Origin: Clusia tigrina
Taxonomy: Eukaryota; Arthropoda; Insecta; Diptera; Clusiidae
Length of the DNA: 64,000 nucleotides
NCBI GenBank assembly: GCA_920105625.2
Contig: OV050031.1
Location: 130,712,514 to 130,776,513, forward strand
Direction: 5' to 3'
Within the stretch, counting starts at the first letter, position 1. Each line of letters opens with the position of its first letter. Under the pieces are notes generated by a model. It was not told the origin of the DNA. It searched no databases and saw only the letters and a list, made by a program, of their open reading frames with translations. A program made the translations under genes and the position numbers. Positions 19,105 through 31,450 of the stretch are shown here, piece after piece.

Positions 19105-21720
19105 TAGTTTAAAAATGGAACTCCAATGGATTGACCCAACATATTCAAGAAGTGAAACATTTTTTTACAGAACATGAAATTGATATCATGTTAGTTTCCG
19201 AAACACATTTCACATTAAAAAGTTATATAAATATACCTCAATAAAATATATACTCCAAAAACCATCCTGCCGGAGCCGCGAGAGGTGGCACAGCTATCAT
19301 AATAAAAAGTAATATAAAACGTCAGCCTCTAGATACCTCTAATACCCACATGTACATATTCAAGCAACTAGCATAGCTATATTTGACCGAATTAGGCCTC
19401 TAACTATCACTTCTGTTTACTGTCCACTAGACATTCTGTTAAAAAATACCAATTTGATACATATTTTCAAAATTTGGGGTTAAGATTTGCTGCTGCTGGA
19501 GACTACAACTCAAAGCATACTCAGTGGACTTTAAGAATTAAAAATTAAAATGGCAGAGAGCTTCTTAATTCCATTATGTCTAACAAATACACGAACTTAT
19601 CAACCGGAGAACCAACAGACTGGACTTCAGATAACATGAAAGAACCTTACGTCATAGATTTTAGCGTAATGAAAGACATTTTATTAAATAATGTCACAGC
19701 AGAATCGTGTTTATGCCTATCTTCTGATCATTCACCTCTTTTTATATACATGAACTCCAAACCAGTGATGAAACAAGGGGTCGTTGTTTTTTCACAACAA
19801 ACTAACGAACTGGCTGCAATTCAGACAAATATTAAATAAAACACTTCCTCTTAATAACAAATGTAAAGAAGACATAGATGAAGCTGTTCAAATATCTATA
19901 TGGACTACTCAGCAAGCAGAATGAACGTCTACTCTGGAAACACATCTATCGAATCCATGTTTAAAAATTGACGCAGATATTAAGAAAACATTGATAAAAC
20001 CAAATTTATCAAGGCAACAAAGGCACTAAAACAGCTACTATACGACAGAATTATTAATAACCTTCAGAAGTTTCTGGCAAACCTTCATCCACAGAAGCAA
20101 CGGACTACTCAGTATGGAAAGCTCACTCAATCTTTAAAACGACCAACCATATATGTTCCCCCAATAAGAGCGAAGAATGGGTGGGCCAAGTGTGACGAAG
20201 ATAAGACAGTTACCATTGCAGAACACTTTTCACATGTATTCGAGCTATTTCAACCTGTCTCGCATCACGCTGAAAGCCAAATTTTGAGTTTTTTACAGTC
20301 CCCAGGTGAATTAGAGCCAGCAATATCACGATTCAGACAAAGAGACGTAAAAAATATACGTGTGAAGCTGAAAGTAAGCAAAGCTCCGGGATACGATCTC
20401 ATCACAGGCAAAATACTAAAGGAATTGAAACTGGATTGCAGTACCTGACTCAACTGTATAATGGTGTTTTAACTCTTGGTTACGTCCCTCTACAGTGTAA
20501 AGTAGCACAAATTGCCGTTATAAGGAAGAAGCATCCTACAGACCCATTAGTTTGCTGCCCATTATCTCGAAGGTGCTAGAAAAACTCCATTATTGATGAA
20601 AAACGCCAAATACCTAACCATCAGTTTGGGTTTAGAAAACAGCACGCGACCACGGAACAGGTACGTCGAGTATATAAGGCTATTAGAAAAGCAAAAGTAT
20701 TGTACTGCCACATTTCTGGACATCACCCTGGCGTTTGATAAAGTCTGGCACCCTGGATTACTTTATAAAATGAAACAAGTCTTACCCTCTAAATATTACT
20801 GTAGAATATTACTGTGAAGCTAGACACTTCATGATCAAATTCAACGATGAAGTCACAAAATTATATCCAATAAAATCCGGCGTGCAACAAGGAAGAGTTC
20901 TGGGTGCTGTGCTCTGCTGCTTTGGCAACAACAGCAAATACGAAAACTGCTATCTTTGCTGACGCTACAGTGATTATGGTAACTCACTCCAACCAACTGA
21001 CAGTATCGGCTGATCTGCAATTAAGCCTCTTCAATATAGAAGCATGGCTACAAAAGTGGAGAATGAAACCAAATGGGAACAAGTCTAACCAAGTTACTTT
21101 CACTCACAGAAAGAGAACGTGTCCCCCGGTATTTTTGAACAATGAGGAGGTACCACCGTCAACAGATACTAAGTACCTTGTTTTTCAATTAGATAGTCGA
21201 ATGATCTGGCAGAAGCATATCTTTGCTAAAAGAAAACAATTGGGCCTAACACTAAACTCGTTGCACTGGCTCCCATGGGTCGCAACTCCCATCTTTCAAT
21301 TGAAAATAAAATGCTAGTTTACGAAGTCATGTCATCCAGTTATGGGGATCAGCGTCAAAATCGAATATTGCGGTTATTCAAAGATACCAATGAAAGGTAC
21401 TATGTCTAATAGCAAACATCCCTTGGTATGTAACAAACCAACTCTTTCATCGAGATCTAGAGATACCAAATAGAAGTGAAGAGATACTTCGATATGAGTT
21501 ACGATATATTGAACTCCTTTCAAGGCACCCTAAAATACTTGCTTCAGCTCTTCTGAATAATAATCCATCCAATCGCAGACTTAAACCACTATTTCCTTTA
21601 TTGCTGCCTGTATCCCTTCATTAAAATTTAAGTTTAAAAAATCATAATAATTGCAATTAAAATTTAACTAAAAAGGAAATAAAATGAAAAGAAATTCAAA
21701 AATATAAAAAATAATAATAA
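19105..21720 (+). pseudogene. Jockey element J3, ORF2 (endonuclease-RT) remnant and 3' UTR
   Basis: Endonuclease motifs are visible: WNSNGLTQH near 19114, VSETHFT near 19177, AAGDYNSKH near 19493, and SSDHSPLFIYMNS at about 19720-19757. RT motifs follow: KAPGYD near 20378, HQFGFRKQHATTEQVRR near 20620, FLDITLAFDKVWHPGLLYKMKQ at about 20715-20780 and FADATVIM near 20955 (FADD altered to FADA). Next come YL..QLDSRM and a C-terminal tail to about 21620. The catalytic second Asp of the FADD box is replaced by Ala. Several frameshifts are present. An A-run at 21905-21915 is the likely tail. Confidence 0.7.
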
Positions 21721-21913
21721 AAACAAAAATAAAATAAAAATATATAGAATCACCAATAATTACCTAATATGTAAACATTTTTGCGAATTCTAGCATTGGC
21801 TAATATTCTAATTGTTTAGACTTAAATCTATGTTTAAGATAATTTTAGATATAATGATTGGTTAATGTTCTAGAATAAATTACAATGAAATAAAGTGGAG
21901 ATATAAAAAAAAA

Positions 21914-22576
21914 ATGACAAGACACAGTATATATAAAAAATAGAGACTACCATACAAGCACGGACATTGTAAATGAACAAGTACAGAAAATGTTAAAAGA
22001 GGAAATCAGCCAGCGCACACAATGAAACATTCCTTTTAGTTCCAAAAAAATAACACATATTACGAAAAGAAATGAAAGCTTGCAGTTGACATTAGAAAGT
22101 TAAATGATAAAACTATATATAAGAAATTCTCGCTAACTCGACTGGAAGACATTCTAGACAAAATAGGAAAAGCGCAAAAGTTTTCAATTCTTAACATAAT
22201 CGGATCATTTCATAAGATAGGACGTCAGAAAAATCACGACTATTAACAGCTTTTTCAACTACAAATTCTCACTACCAATTGAAAAATTTAAAATTTGCAT
22301 TTAAAAATTCATCCAACAGCTTTCAAAGAATGCTTACAATAGCACTCCCAGGATCAGAAAAATCGGAAGCCTTTCTATACATGGATAACATAATTATAAA
22401 CGGATGCAGTATGAAGCACCACAATCAAATACTGATTAAATATTAGAGAGACTGAATCCATATAATATAAAATTAAATGCAGCAGAATGTTGTTCTTTTG
22501 AGACCAGAGGTAGTATACCTAGGACACTTGATGACACAAGACGGAGTCAAACAGACCCAACAAAATACGACACATA
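21914..22576 (+). pseudogene. Element E: RT remnant, cut by element D
   Basis: Frames give IVNEQVQKMLKEEIS (21969-22013), LNDKTIYKKF (22101-22130), DILDKIGKAQKFSILN (22149-22196), and LRPEVVYLGHLMTQDGVKQ at about 22498-22553. The last reaches DPTKYD just before 22577. This is the RT of a 17.6/297-like gypsy element. The conserved continuation NYPK is found immediately after D's right end at 49440, so E was the target of D. Stops and frameshifts abound. Confidence 0.65.
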
Positions 22577-23084
22577 TGTTGTGAGTTAGAATCAAGCTAC
22601 CTACGCGTAGTTGACTCACAGCAGCGGCTCCTAACCGAAACTACACATTTGGTGTGGTTGACTTTAAGCAATTAAATTCATTAAGAGAGCACATATTTTT
22701 AGGGTGCAAATATTGTAAATGAATAGTATTTATGTATTAATTATGATGTAAACTTTTAGGGTGTCACAGTTCCGCAGTCAAGCTGACGAGGGGCATTTAG
22801 AATGCACCGACGACACTTTTACTTTCAGTAGGTCAGTTGGCTTAACCAACTGACACCAAACAATAATTGCGTAACTGGAACACCAGAAAAGTCAATATGT
22901 AAACTGTAATGTTTACTTGTAAATAGTATATAAGAACTAGTATTTTAAGAATAAAGTTGCTTGTTGTTTTAAAACCAAAAGTGGTGTAGTGCTAATTGAA
23001 GAAAGTGATTTAGGTTTACAGGTACACGCGCAGGACCAGCAGCAAGAGGACGTTCCCCACAACAACCAAATACGGTCCCCAACA
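22577..23084 (+). repeat. 5' LTR of element D
   Basis: 508 bp, TGTTGTGAGTTAG to CCCCAACA. It contains TATATAAG near 22927 and a polyadenylation-type AATAAA near 22951. A collinear copy is at 48930-49433 and a divergent one at 58342-58800. Confidence 0.82.
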
Positions 23085-23284
23085 TGATTGCCGCACACCC
23101 ACGTTTTTTTCACACTGTCGACCTGGTCTTTTTTTCTTGTCGATCTTCCTTCTTTATTCGTTCGCCTTTTGCAGGGTTGCCAGTTCGCTTCGGTAGAGCT
23201 TTAAGTGGGAACATAGCATAACTCGATTAAACACAAAAATGAGAGCAAAGACTGTGGATGGGAACATAGCATAATAGATACAGG

Positions 23285-24385
23285 TTCTGCGACAAGCGTA
23301 ATAAAATCAAGTAAGTTAAAAGACATTCATTTAAGAAGATAAAACACAACAAGGAGTTTAAGCACGATCACTGGATTAAAAAACATATACTACGAAAAAA
23401 TTACTCCTTTTCCTTTAGAATTCCAAAAAGAAGGCACGATTTCGTGGAAAATTACAGATCTACATAATAGAAATTACGCCTCCATAATAGGGCAGAATAT
23501 TCTAACGGCTTTCGAAGCAATTTGAAACACAAATATTTAGAAATATATGGACAAAAAATATTTTTCACAATTCAGCTATTTCCTTTTGATACAGAAGCTA
23601 TTCATACATTATAACAAAGCGATATAAGTAATTTTAAATTAGATTATCTCAAGAAGGATGAAATTTCAAAACTTGAACCAATTCTAGAAGAATTTGAAGC
23701 GCTGATATATAAAGTTGTCAACACTTTACCATTCATACATAAAATACAACATGAGATAAAAACAACCACAGATAGCCCAATATACTCAAAGATTTGCATA
23801 TATCCAAAAGCTCACGAAGAGGAAATAAAAAATTAAATTTCAGAATTGTTGAGACAGGGCATAATAAAACCAAGTAACTCCCTATATAATAGCCCATTGT
23901 GGGTTGTACCCAAAAAGCAAGATAATTCAGGGAAAGACAAATTGCGGATAGTAATCGACTATCGAAATCTTAACGAAGTCACTGTAAGCGATAAATTCTC
24001 AATTCCCAATATCTATACGATATTGGACAAATTGGGTAGAGCGCCATACTTTACGACTCTTGACCTGGCTAAAGAATTCCACCAGATAGTAGTGATTCCT
24101 GAAGATAGAAAAAACAGCCTTTTCTACTCCATTTGGTCATTATGAGTTTGTTAGGACGCCATTTGGGCTTTAGAACGCCCCCGCAATCTTCGAGAGGTTA
24201 ATGAATTCAGTTTTGCGAAACTATATCAATAGAATCAGCTTTGTATACATATACGATGTATTAGTATTAAGTACATCATTAGAAGAACATGTGTCGAATT
24301 TAATAAACATTTTAGAAGCTTTACGGAATTTTGGTCTAAAGTTACAGATCGATAAATGCAACTTCCTTTGTAAAGAAAATCAATG
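23285..24385 (+). pseudogene. Element D: protease and RT fragment of pol
   Basis: A protease start IDTGSATSVIKS lies at about 23275-23310. A degraded linker follows, then a better preserved RT at 23846-24380. RT motifs are [44 protein letters not shown] and a YIYDVLVLSTS box, where gypsy elements have YxDD, so the first Asp is intact but the second is replaced. The sequence ends in LQIDKCNFLCKENQ near 24380, where element A sequence begins. Frame breaks at about 24145 and 24200. No gag of D is seen between the LTR and the protease. The 200 bases after the LTR (23085-23285) hold no recognisable gene. Confidence 0.7.
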
Positions 24386-26459
24386 TGACAATCGAAGGAA
24401 GTGAAGGAGTTGCTGAAATCCCAGGAAGTGGTGGGGAAAGAGGTCCAGGGGTTGATTTCAAACTTCTGGAAGGACCGGAAGGATGTAAAAAACGTTTTTT
24501 TTTTTATTACAAGAATTTATTATTTATTGAATTTGCTTAAATTAAGCCTAACAATAAGTATATCAAATCTTAAAACTAGTCACTACAAAATAATTTTAAC
24601 CCAAATTGTATTTGGCCATCAAAATTTCGGTTCTGCTTCGCTCTTCAAAAGGCCGGAAGGTCTCTTCTCTGCAGGCGGGATCGGCTTATCGGTTTTGCGA
24701 GGGATTTAGCTAGTGGATTCGGGTGATTTTTCAGTTTTGCTATGTATATCTGCTTTCTAGCATTTATTTCTGTGATAACTGTTGGTATTTTCAGGTCTTT
24801 GTGAATATTTTCGTTACGCATGTACCATGGAGCACCTGTTATTAACCTAAGTATCTTCGACTGACACCTTTGAATTATGGCAATGTTAGAAAATGTAGGC
24901 AATGTAAAAAACGTGAAGTACTATCAGAGACGCATCACAGAGTTGCGAGGTTTGGTGGAAAAATTTAACAGCAACCACGCAAAATTTCTGCCGCTCAAGG
25001 AGGTCTGTAGTGACGACGAGTACTTCGCGACGGGTTTTCATGGATATGTGGAAAATTTTGTTTCAGAGTGGCTTAAAGTATTCGAAACGGAATTGGCAAC
25101 GATTGAGGCACCGAGTGGGTCTCCTTTAAAGAGAAAAGAAGACGCACAGGACGAGTTAAGAGTAGTAAGAACAGAGGTGAATCTTTTTACCGAGAGGGTA
25201 TTCGAGCAGTTCGAAGCAAGTACGAGCAGGAAAGAAGCTCAGGAATTGTGGAAACAGCCGAACGCCAGAGGAGCTGTGTCAGCATTAGAAGTAGCGGATC
25301 AAGCCTTAACGGCAATCCAAAAAGGGACAGAAGAAAAGCTGTTCAAATTTCATAATAAAACAGAGGATTTGAGAGCACAAAAGGAGTATCTTGAGAATAA
25401 GGTAAAGGAACTTTCTCAGAGATTGACGGAAACAGCGCTGTTGGAAAAGGAGTGTGTCACCGAAAAAGGAGAGATAAAAATCAGCATCGGCTGGATTTAC
25501 ACAGACAGTATTGACATTGCCTCCGGCAGTTCGCTAGCCGGAATATTTAACACCAGAAGGGATAAGCCGCATGGTAAAGCCAAAAGTAGTTTTTAGTGAA
25601 GAAAAGAAAGCGGAATTTTTGTTTGGCGCATCTGAAATCGGTGTCGAGCCATTTTCTGCGGGATATCCGCCAAACGAGCCAGAAGCAGTAACAGTGCAGA
25701 AAAGTCCCGTTACAGTGGACAGTATTTCGCCTGTACGAGCAAACGGTCGACGACTAATCAGTTTGAGTCCGTCACTGGTCAAGGACCTCTCAGATCCGGG
25801 AGAAGAGAATTTGGAAACCCCCCAGAGATTAATGAAGGAGAGTTTTTACCAGCAATTGAGAAAACACAAAGAAGTCAAATGGGTATTCTGGAAGTTGCTC
25901 ATGCGGTTGAAAAGTTGGTGCCCATGTTCTCAGGAGGCGAGTTGTATGATCTGAGAACTGAGATCAGGCGCTTCAAAGCAGGTTGTGAGCTAGCACAACA
26001 GAGTCTTCCGGAAGCTGACGGGGAACACTTAATAAAGTGTATTAGGCAAAGAACCACAGGTGATGCGTTTGATTTACTGGCTCAGTAAACACCCTTACTG
26101 ATTGCTCAATAAACAAACTTGCAGAATTATATGCACTTTTGGATCGGACATATTTGAAACAAAAGTCATACGACTGTCTCGTTCGGGAAATTCAGGAATC
26201 AACTCAGAAACCTGGGGAGGAATTGAGAGCCTGGGGACGAAGGCTCCACTCTCTTGGGGACGCTGCTCAGACGGAAACCAACAGGCAGTTTCCAGGAAAC
26301 GTTGCAGCATACAAGGCTCAAGTAGAACGGACTATGATTTCTGTGTTCAAGGCAGGCCTGATAAATAGGGACTTAGCTAATTATAATCTTACTCGCACGC
26401 AGAGGAGCATGGCAGAGCTAGTGGAAGCGGTCTCTTCTGCGGAAGCAGCAAAAAAATAG
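24386..26459 (+). pseudogene. Element A copy 1: gag (capsid part), interrupted and frameshifted
   Basis: Gag-like protein, starting in the window at KELLKSQEVVGKEV (24404). It is interrupted by a truncated Jockey at 24495-24901, resumes with VKYYQRRITELRGLVEKF, and shows a coiled-coil-like region around 25120-25480 (many Glu/Lys/Leu). Further capsid segments are in other frames at 25571-25954, 25879-26088 (FSGGELYDLRTEIRRFKAG) and 26139-26459. No 5' LTR or primer site precedes it, so A is truncated at the left. The same frameshifts occur in copy 2, so A was dead before the duplication. Ty3/gypsy membership follows from its pol; the exact lineage is uncertain. Confidence 0.65.
24495..24901 (-). 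mobile_element. 5'-truncated Jockey copy (J5) in element A gag
   Basis: A T-run followed by sequence nearly identical to 10415-10815 of J2 (3' UTR plus the last 85 codons of ORF2, minus strand). A 12-bp duplication ATGTAAAAAACG flanks it (24483-24494 and 24902-24913). About 10 unexplained bases lie at the truncated 5' end. Because the match to J2 is close, the J2 family was active after A arrived. The gag frame of A is continuous across the insertion once one duplicate is discounted. Confidence 0.9.
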
Positions 26460-26546
26460 CGAACGACAATAGGTGGAATCTGCTGGACTGATGCTCCTGC
26501 AGAGGTAGGTCCAGTACAGCAGCGAAACACAAATGGAGTAGGTAGA

Positions 26547-27592
26547 TTGATGGGCCAATTTTCGCAACAAAGAGACCAAGAATTCCTGGTTGAGAGGTTC
26601 CAGCCAAGGAAACCCATTTGTTCATTCTGCCATAAGCCACGTCATACAAGGGATGAATGTGTCACACGGAAAAACTCGCCCTACTGTATGGAGTGCCAAA
26701 CTTACGATCAAGAGGCAAGTATACAGTGCCAAGTAGATACTAAATGGGATCAGAGTAGAAGGCAGCCAGCTACGAGGCGCCCGGATCCACTCTTGACGGA
26801 CAGCAGGGGTACCTTTAGTAGTCCCCGGGTTCAATCAATTGAAGGAACTAACCAAGACATCGGCCTGCGGAATGCAGGGATAGACAATCCCAACAAAGGA
26901 ACCAGGGAAACTTCCAGCGGCCCAGTCGAGGCCAGTAGACTGGAAAGCCAAAAGAAAGAAAGTAATAATTAGGCCGGAAGTACGTGTGAGTATTAATTTA
27001 GAAACTATAGTCCAGGAAAACGAGGAGCAAGAGGCTCTCCAATATCACGAAGAGTTAGGAAGTGGATACGCGTCCATGTTGGGAACAGAAGGACATTCCT
27101 TCGTTATGAGCAGGATAGGTGACGCCTTCATCGAGATTTCTTGCAAGGAATCAGCTAGTGGGAAGCTAGTGCTTTTGGTAGATTCAGGAGCGGACACCAG
27201 CCTCGTAAAATCTAGTGTTTTACGGAAAGGGCTAGATATTAATCAAATGGACAAAGGAATGCTTAACGGAGCGTTTGGTGGGTGCATCAGGATATTGGGA
27301 TCGCTTAGAAGTGCACGCAGTGGAAGTGGATAGGAAAGGTATCCCGGCTGATGGAATAATTGGCCGCGATAATCTTTGGGGCCGCACCATACTAGATGCG
27401 CTCCAGAAGCAGTTATCATTTTATTACGTTGATAAGAAAAGAATCCTTACTGTTCCATTAAAGTCATGGCAGGAAGGCACCTTGAATAGTGTTAAGAATT
27501 GTATGGAGGTAGTAAATGCAAGGTCAACTAGAGTAGTTACTATGCGTGTAAATACGAAACTTGGACTGTTATTTTGCACAAGCAGCAGCTAG
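26547..27592 (+). pseudogene. Element A copy 1: nucleocapsid zinc knuckle and protease
   Basis: 26547-26972 carries one CCHC knuckle, CSFCHKPRHTRDEC, followed by a second Cys pair (YCMEC). The next frame (26986-27333) contains the aspartic protease active site LLVDSGADTSLV. A third frame (27275-27592) holds the end of the protease fold with the ADGIIGRDNL motif. The processing protease would mature Gag and Pol in the particle. Frame changes at 26972 and near 27300 break the gene. Confidence 0.72.
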
Positions 27593-27786
27593 CGGAGGGC
27601 GTATATATGGGAGAAACCATAACGGACGGGGACAAGGGTAAGGTGTACCCTTGCGACCTCATCGCAACAGAAAAGGACTACCTGACTGATGTGGATTTTA
27701 GCCCTAAGTTCACTAGTTACGATAATTTTAAGGAACCGAATTAGAGATCGGTAAATCAGATTAAATAAGTTGATATAAGAAAAAGA

Positions 27787-29285
27787 ATGGAGAGAGTGTT
27801 AGACCCAAGCATAAATTTAGAAGAGAAGGCATCAATAGAAGCCATTTGTACGTCATTCCATGACATATTTTTGCTGGAAGGAGACCAGCTGACGTATATA
27901 TCAGAGGTAGAGCATGAAATACCTACTAGAGTGGATCAAGCACCAATTAACCAGAAGCAATACAGATTGCCACAAGCTCACAAAGATGAGGTAACAGGCA
28001 AGTAGAAGGAACGTTAAAGGATAACATAATTTCACCGAGTATCTCGCCTTGGAACTCACTAATAATTTTGGTACCAAAGAAGGGAGGTGCTCAGGGCCAA
28101 AAGAAGTGGAAAATTGTCGTCGATTTTAGGAAATTGAACGACGCCACTATCAAGCAGGTGTTCCCGATACCAAGGATAGAAGAAATTCTGGATCAATTGG
28201 GACACAGTAGATATTTTTCTCCACTTGATTTAGCGAGTGGCGACCACCAAGTTCTGGTGGATACCCAAGATAAGCAAAAAACAGCGTTCAGCACCGGTTT
28301 AGGGCTTTATGAGTTTAACAGAATGCCGTTTGGATTAACAGGAGCACCGGCTACCTGCCAACGGCTAATGAACCATATACTAACAGGCTTGCAAGGGTTA
28401 GATTGTTTTGGGTATCTGGATGATATTGTAATTTATGGGAAGAACTTGCAGCAGCATTCGCAACGCTTGTGCAAGGTGCTGCAGAAATTACGAGAACACA
28501 ATTTGAAATTGCACACGGAGAAATGTCAATTTTTGCGAAGAGAGGTGATTTATTTCTGCCATCGTTGTTCAGAGGCAGGAGCACTGCCTGACCCGCAGAA
28601 GGTGGAATGCGTTTAAAATTTAGCGATTCCGAGAAATAGAAAGGAAGTGCAAGTATTCCTAGGACTAGTGAACTATTATAGAAAGTTCGTGGAAGGACTA
28701 GCCGGCATTGCGTTGCCAGTGAATAAGTTGCTACAAAAAGAAGCAAAGTTCGAATGCTCAGAGAGCTGTCAGCAAGCATTCGAGAGGGTAAATTAAAAAA
28801 TTAGCTCGCCACCGATTTTGGCGTACCCCGACTTTGAACAAACTTTTTTGTTGACCACTGATGCTAGCAATGAAGCATTTGGGGCAGTATTGCCACAAGG
28901 GGAAGTCGGTAATGACCGACCAATAGCATTCGCAAGCAGAGCGCTTAGTGAGACGGAGAAGAGATACTCCACAATAGAAAAGCACCATAGTAGTCTAACC
29001 ATAGTATGGGCTACAAAGAATTTTAGAGCATATCTGTTAGGTCGCCCATTTAAAATATATACTGATCACCAGACGTTGAGAGGCATAGCCAATTTGAAAG
29101 ACCAAACGTCTAGGCTAGCCAGGTTCAGACACAAATTTTCTGAGTATAATTTTGAAATCATATACAAACCTGGGAAAAAGAATGTGATTGCGGACGCACT
29201 CAGCAGAGTACCGCAGGCACAGAAGGTATCAGTAGTGCAAACGAGGGCCGAAGCAAGGTCAGATATGGAGAATGCAAGAGAATAA
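27787..29285 (+). pseudogene. Element A copy 1: reverse transcriptase and RNase H
   Basis: Linker at 27787-28005, then RT at 28068-28616 with KWKIVVDFRKLNDATI, YFSPLDLASGDHQV, FNRMPFGLTGAPAT and the catalytic YLDD box (28418-28429). RT connection follows in another frame (28621-28790: EVQVFLGLVNYYRKF). RNase H at 28818-29285 has LLTTDASNEAFGAVL, YTDHQTL and the tail IYKPGKKNVIADALSR. There is a frameshift or stop at 28005, 28616 and 28793. Copying element RNA into DNA would be its role; this copy is broken. Confidence 0.78.
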
Positions 29286-29556
29286 AATTGATGCGACAAG
29301 AGATGTTAGCAATGCGAGTTTCGATGCCAATGAACAAACAGCCAGTAATGTGGAATGGCTGGAGGATAAATAATATATCCAGGCTGTGTTAAAGGGTTTT
29401 CATGATTTTCATGATCCTAGGTGGACACCAGGGATTCTGGAAATCCCATGACAGAATTAGACGAGTATACGGATGGAAAGGTATGGTCCGAGACATAAAA
29501 AAAGTATATAAAGTTGTCCAAAATGTCAGGCCAACAAGAGTTCAAGGCTGACAAAG

Positions 29557-30420
29557 ATGCCAATGGTGTTAACTGACACACCAAAACAGCCATTTGATGA
29601 AGTTCATATGGATATTGTAGGTATTTTAGCTGAGAGAGTTTCGGGAAATAAATACATTTTGACGTTCCAAGACGATTTCCCAAAGTATATGGCATGCGTG
29701 GCAATACCCGATGCTGAAGCAAGTACGGTGGTCAAGGCATTCTTTGACGAAATTATAGCACGGTACAACATACCTAAGGTCTTGATAACCGACAATGGTT
29801 CAAATTTTGTATCAAAACTATTCTCAGAAACGTGTAAAATGCTGGGAATCAAGAAATTGCATACAACACCATATCGTCCACAGGCGAATGGCTCATTGGA
29901 AAGTAGTCATCGACCTCTGGCCGAGTACTTGCGCAGTTTTGCCAAGGAAGACGGCTCGATTTGGGATCAATGGTTGACTACTGCAATGCATGTACACAAC
30001 AATACTGTGCATGTATCAACGAAGCAAACTCCGTTTAAGACGGTCTACGGGTTTGATTTCAACATGCCCGCAAATTTGAAACGCAAATGTGCGCCAGTGT
30101 ACAATGCTGCTGACACGAATAAAGTGCAAGAGTATCAGCTACAGCAAGCGCACGAATTGGTTAGAGAAAACCAGGATTGTGCTAATCGAGTAGCCAGGGA
30201 AGCCTATAACAAGGTACTAAACCCACTAATCTTTCATGTGGGTGACCAGGTACCAATGAAGAATCAGGCTAGAAGAAGCAAATTCTCACCTGTTTGGATA
30301 GGTTCGTATGTAGTAGCAGAGATCCGCAGCCCAGTTACAACCTTCGTAACAATTAAGGGCAAGAATAAAAAGCTACATAATAATTTATTGAAATTGCTCC
30401 ACATTAGACCACACAACTAA
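29557..30420 (+). pseudogene. Element A copy 1: integrase (core and C-terminal domain)
   Basis: 287 open codons. The catalytic triad is intact: Asp in VHMDIVG, Asp in LITDNGSNF, and Glu in NGSLESSHR about 36 residues later. The C-terminal domain with FHVGDQVPMK and a KLHNNLLKLLHIR tail follows. The N-terminal zinc-binding part is degraded upstream (29300-29550), with several stops there. The 67 bases after the stop run directly into the inserted LTR of element B at 30488. Confidence 0.78.
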
Positions 30421-30487
30421 AGATATATGTTAACAGTGTTTTACAAGTGTAAACGCAAGAATAACAACGTAAACATATACGTATGTA

Positions 30488-30804
30488 AATTAACGTCACA
30501 TATATTAAAACTCCAAAGTGCATTTCAAAGTTACACTCGCATCCGCTCTGGAAGAATATGCTGACACTGCGTCTACCAGCGATAAAGCAACGGACTCGTG
30601 AATACAGAAAAACAACAACATTCAGCAGCATGATAAAATCCATAGAAAAACAACAAGAACAGCCGGTCGAGTTGCAGTTCATAATTAAGATATAAAATAT
30701 GTTAAGTTAGTTCTAAGTTAAGGTGTGAACAATAAAGTCAAACATCGGGGCCTGCTCCGATGTTGTTTTTTTAAAAAATAAAAATAATAATATAAAAATT
30801 AACT
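30488..30804 (+). repeat. 5' LTR of element B, copy 1
   Basis: 317 bp, AATTAACGTCAC to AATTAACT, preceded by TGTA (30484-30487). It is identical in layout to 38681-38997. AATAAA lies at 30731-30736, followed by an 8-bp perfect stem-loop (AACATCGG 30741-30748 with CCGATGTT 30757-30764). Confidence 0.88.
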
Positions 30805-30821
30805 GGCGCCCGAGCAGGGAC
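30804..30821 (+). promoter_or_regulatory. Primer binding site of element B (tRNA-Lys type), copy 1
   Basis: TGGCGCCCGAGCAGGGAC starts at the last base of the LTR. Its TGGCGCC start and overall sequence are of the tRNA-Lys type used by gypsy and lentiviruses (one base from the well-known lentiviral site). It would prime minus-strand DNA synthesis. Confidence 0.82.
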
Positions 30822-30880
30822 CCTAAAGTGAATAGTTCCAGATGAATAAAGTCTTTTGAACAAACTTTGTGGACATCTCA

Positions 30881-30988
30881 ACTGGATTACTTTAGACGGA
30901 AAAATCTTTTAAGTATCAGATTGAGGAAGTTTCAACTGGATTGCTTTGGACGGAAAAATCTTTTAAGCATCTGATTGAGGAAACTGCA
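30881..30988 (+). repeat. Two 54-bp tandem repeats in the leader of element B, copy 1
   Basis: ACTGGATTACTTTAGACGGA (30881 on) recurs as ACTGGATTGCTTTGGACGGA at 30935, and the rest of the 54-bp unit is likewise repeated. The same pair occurs at 39074 and 39128 in copy 2. It lies between primer site and gag, where packaging or translation signals would sit. 30989-31450 is an A-rich leader without genes. Confidence 0.8.
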
Positions 30989-31450
30989 ACGGATTCATCA
31001 AGGATAAAAAGTGATCAAACGGCTCCCCAGTACAAAAGGAAAAGGATACAGCTCGAGATTCAAAATCTAATTGATATCGTTGGAATGTTTATTGTAAGTT
31101 AAATCTAAGATATATTTTTTTTGTGAAAAAGTGAAAGTTAAGAATTTTAAAGAAAAATTTAGAAAAAATTTAAACGAAAAATAAAAAAGAGAATTTTAAG
31201 AAAATTAAGAGTGAAAAATTAATTAAAGAAAAATATTTAAAAAGAAATCTAAGAAAGAAAAAATTAATTAAAGGGAAATATTACCAAGAAATTCTATAAG
31301 AGAAAACTAGCATTAATAATTTTCAGTGAAATTTATAAATTTTTTTTTGTTTTTGTTTAAAGTGATTAAGAAAAGAACAAGTAAAAGCATAAGAAAAATT
31401 GAAAATTGTTTTTCCCTTTGTGTTCATAAAAAAAAAAAAAAATAATAAAA

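Noticed and set aside
22577..23084. A solo LTR
   Set aside because: It is followed by D protease/RT and has a collinear partner at 48930 with a matching flanking duplication.
28351..28779. Minus-strand 142-codon frame (and its copy at 36566-36997)
   Set aside because: Antisense to the reverse transcriptase of element A.
30488..30804. This LTR as the 3' LTR of element A
   Set aside because: No polypurine tract precedes it, it is flanked by TGTA as for a B insertion, and it is followed by B's primer site and gag.
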